A DNA stretch of 64,000 nt from Martinezella multihospitum (GTDB lineage: Bacteria; Pseudomonadota; Alphaproteobacteria; Rhizobiales; Rhizobiaceae): positions 58,163 through 122,162 of the forward strand of contig NZ_FMAG01000015.1 of NCBI RefSeq assembly GCF_900094585.1, in the 5' to 3' direction. The notes beneath the pieces are model-generated. The model made no database searches. It saw only the letters and a list, made by a program, of their open reading frames with translations, and had not been told where the DNA came from. The position numbers and the translations under genes were made by a program. Every line of letters begins with the position of its first letter. Position 1 is the stretch's first letter. Below, one piece after another: positions 62,325 to 64,000 of this stretch.

Positions 62325-62611
62325 CGTTGCGGCGGTCCATCGCCAGGGAAGTCAGGGGGTCGGCGCACCCTTCGGGCCGCAACGAAGTGGAGGGCGGCGA
62401 AGCCGCTGCGCTGGACGCCGGCCCTGGCAGGACCAAAAGCCGGACGGGGTTCCGCGCTGGGCTCTACCTTCCTCATTTCCTCCATTCTTCTTTTGTCGAG
62501 CGGCCGCGGTGCGGTCGCGAAAGCGACGCGAAAAGGGCCGGCTCCCACTGGGAACCGGCCCGGCGTCGAAGTCATCGAGGAGGGGCGAGGCCGAAGCCTC
62601 GCCCAGTGCGA

Positions 62612-63199
62612 TCAGCCGAAAGCGGCCATCTGCACCTCGGCCGCCTTGCGATCGAGCGCCTGGCCGGCATTTTCGACCGGACGCTCGAACGGCTTCCAGC
62701 GTTCGCCGACGACGTGCTCGTAGGCCGCGACGGCGCCCTCGGCCGCCATACGGAGTGCATGCGACTGGAGGGCCATGTCCGCGGCGAACTCGCGCTTGCG
62801 CTGCGCGCCGCTGTCGAAGCCGACCGGGCCATCGAGGTCCTCGTCACGTAGATCGTTGGAAGCCTTGGCCGTCGCGTCGCGGGCTTCGGTGACAGCGCGG
62901 CTGTAGAACTGACCAGCTCCATGCGCCGAGCCGACATAGGCGCCGACGATCCTTTGCAGATGGATCTGCATCGCCCGTTCGCCGAGACCTTCGCTCAGGC
63001 TATCGGCTGTCTCGATGATCATGCGCTGATGGAGGTCGCGGATACCGTGGCTGTCGAGAACGGGAAGACCGAAGCTTTCGGAGATGAGGGTCGCCTGGGC
63101 GGCGTCGGGGCAGGCGAGCCTGACCATCTCGAGCGTGGTGCCCTTGCGCAGCTGGAGGACCTTTGCGGGCTGACGTTGGGTGCGAGCGGTCTTGGTCAT
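62612..63199 (-). CDS. Conserved plasmid protein of unknown function
   Basis: A 195-residue, helical, Ala-rich protein. IIETADSLSEGLGERAMQIHLQRIVGAYVGSAHGAGQFYSRAVTEARDATAKASNDLRD has good coding character. It lies 327 bp upstream of the ArdC-like gene on the same strand, and I recall homologous positions on alphaproteobacterial plasmids, but no domain is named. A hairpin (CCTTCGG / CCGAAAG) precedes its ribosome-binding site. Confidence 0.72.
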   Translation of the reverse strand: MTKTARTQRQPAKVLQLRKGTTLEMVRLACPDAAQATLISESFGLPVLDSHGIRDLHQRMIIETADSLSEGLGERAMQIHLQRIVGAYVGSAHGAGQFYSRAVTEARDATAKASNDLRDEDLDGPVGFDSGAQRKREFAADMALQSHALRMAAEGAVAAYEHVVGERWKPFERPVENAGQALDRKAAEVQMAAFG

Positions 63200-63848
63200 T
63201 TGAATATCCTTTCCTTCGGTTTCTCCCGAAAGCTTGGGCCGGCTCCTGCCGGTCCTCCCTTCGGGTGCGATCGACCGAAACCGGTGGAATGACGGGCGCT
63301 TCAGGGTCCGGCGCCGCTAGATCGAGCGAAGCGGGTTTGCGCGCGAGCAGGGCTTTCAGCCCTCGCGAAGTGCGCGGGCCCGCTTTGCCGAGATCGGCGG
63401 CGCCGGCCGCAATGCGGCGCGGCACGCGGCCTTGAAGCGACCGGCCGCCGGTTTAAGAGCGCAACAAAACCCGAGGGGAGGTCCGGCGGGACGGAACCCC
63501 AAGCAGAATGGAAGCCGATCAAAAAGGATTTTCATGAGCCGCTGCTCCACTCGGCCGAAGGACAGGTATCCACGAAGCTGTGCACTCGACGTTGATCTGA
63601 CGACTGCCACTGCGCCCCGACACCTCGTCGGAGATCGTCGGCGACCTTTCCCGTCCGCACCTGCAGCTCGCAAATACCAGCGCAGTCGTCGTGACGGTCG
63701 CCGCGCCGGTTCCGAGCCATTGGCGGCTCTGGCAGCGATCGGCAAGGATGCGCCGACATGATGTCTCCTTGAATTGCGCAGGCGTGAAAACGACGCCGCC
63801 GCCTGAGACCGGCGGCGGCTAACTGCTCGAATTGGAGGAAACCTTGCG
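63200..63848. other. Intergenic region
   Basis: No credible gene in about 650 bases. GC-rich inverted repeats near 63212-63260 (for example CCTTCGG / CCGAAAG and GGCCGGCTCC / GCCGGTCC) form the leader of the minus-strand gene. Other frames are high-GC artefacts. Confidence 0.5.
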
Positions 63849-64000
63849 CTACTCCGCCGCTTCGCGGAAGGTCTCGACGTTGTTGTCGGCGGCTTCCTCG
63901 CCGATATCTGCGACGTCCTCCTCTGCCCCATCGTCGTCTGCCATCGTCGCGTTCGACGACAACCAGTCGAAGAGCTTCACCGGCTCGGGCGCGAACAGCG
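63849..64000 (-). CDS. Partial protein, C-terminal 50 residues only
   Basis: Reading in from the right edge on the minus strand, about 50 codons end in TAG at 63849 (…LFAPEPVKLFDWLSSNATM, then an acidic tail). The acidic end and position upstream of the plasmid accessory genes are compatible with a ParB-like nuclease protein of plasmids, but the fragment is too short to name. The N-terminus lies outside the window. Confidence 0.5.
   Translation of the reverse strand, partial: LFAPEPVKLFDWLSSNATMADDDGAEEDVADIGEEAADNNVETFREAAE

Noticed and set aside
1..64000. CRISPR array, tRNA, rRNA or intact insertion sequence
   Set aside because: No regularly spaced repeats, cloverleaf-like genes or transposase motifs were seen on reading both strands.

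Overview
The window is part of a large alphaproteobacterial replicon, most likely a conjugative or mobilisable megaplasmid (or chromid) of a Hyphomicrobiales-type host. The evidence is a complete repA-repB-repC operon with two parS palindromes, a second stand-alone repC, conjugation genes (virB11, virD4, a relaxase and a MobC-like protein), alphaproteobacterial LexA boxes of the GTTC-N7-GTTC type, and an imuA-imuB-dnaE2 mutagenesis cassette. The sequence is GC-rich throughout. I see no rRNA, tRNA, CRISPR array or intact insertion sequence.

Layout. 1-3.6 kb: end of a type IV secretion cluster (virB11, virD4) and a DUF7002-like gene. 3.6-11.5 kb: a cargo block of TetR, LuxR and LysR regulators and redox enzymes (DoxX, FMN reductase, flavin-dependent oxidoreductase, YghU-like GST). 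11.5-13 kb: an Xre/RES toxin-antitoxin pair. 13.2-18.8 kb: LexA box and imuA-imuB-dnaE2. 18.9-22.7 kb: a P-loop NTPase, a HEPN-like protein and two divergent SRAP genes around a second LexA box. 22.8-34.3 kb: plasmid core, with TetR, relaxase/MobC, parA, solo repC, two XRE repressors, repC, repB, repA and parS. 34.3-38.7 kb: tyrosine recombinase, an unknown gene, a Phd/PemK-type pair and a decayed DUF1612-type gene. 38.7-45.3 kb: a tightly overlapping operon encoding a small DNA-binding protein, a cytosine methyltransferase, an ATPase fused to a histidine-kinase module, a receiver-domain protein and a Vsr endonuclease. 45.3-47 kb: a PIN-like/HNH-like pair. 47-49 kb and 61-64 kb: typical plasmid accessory genes (DUF736, WGR, ArdC-like). 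49-61 kb: metabolic and DNA-repair cargo (MocR/PaiB, nitrilase, isocitrate-lyase family, AlkA fusion, Ogt, SDR, DUF1993, Mug, TetR, methyltransferase).

Two signals tie distant parts together. A 14-bp operator, CTATC-N4-GATAG, occurs eleven times in promoter regions between 4.4 kb and 60 kb. It lies next to three closely related TetR genes with nearly the same recognition helix and next to enzyme genes, so they probably form one regulon. LexA boxes link the mutagenesis cassette and the SRAP pair to the SOS response.

The most novel candidate is the 38.7-45.3 kb operon. Its ATPase carries an N-terminal MORC/MutL-like GHKL domain and a C-terminal DHp-plus-kinase module, and the next gene supplies an intact phospho-acceptor receiver. 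Two-component signalling therefore sits inside a modification/Vsr cassette, which suggests a genome-defence system that senses and signals. All functions are read from sequence motifs and family knowledge; nothing was searched or computed.
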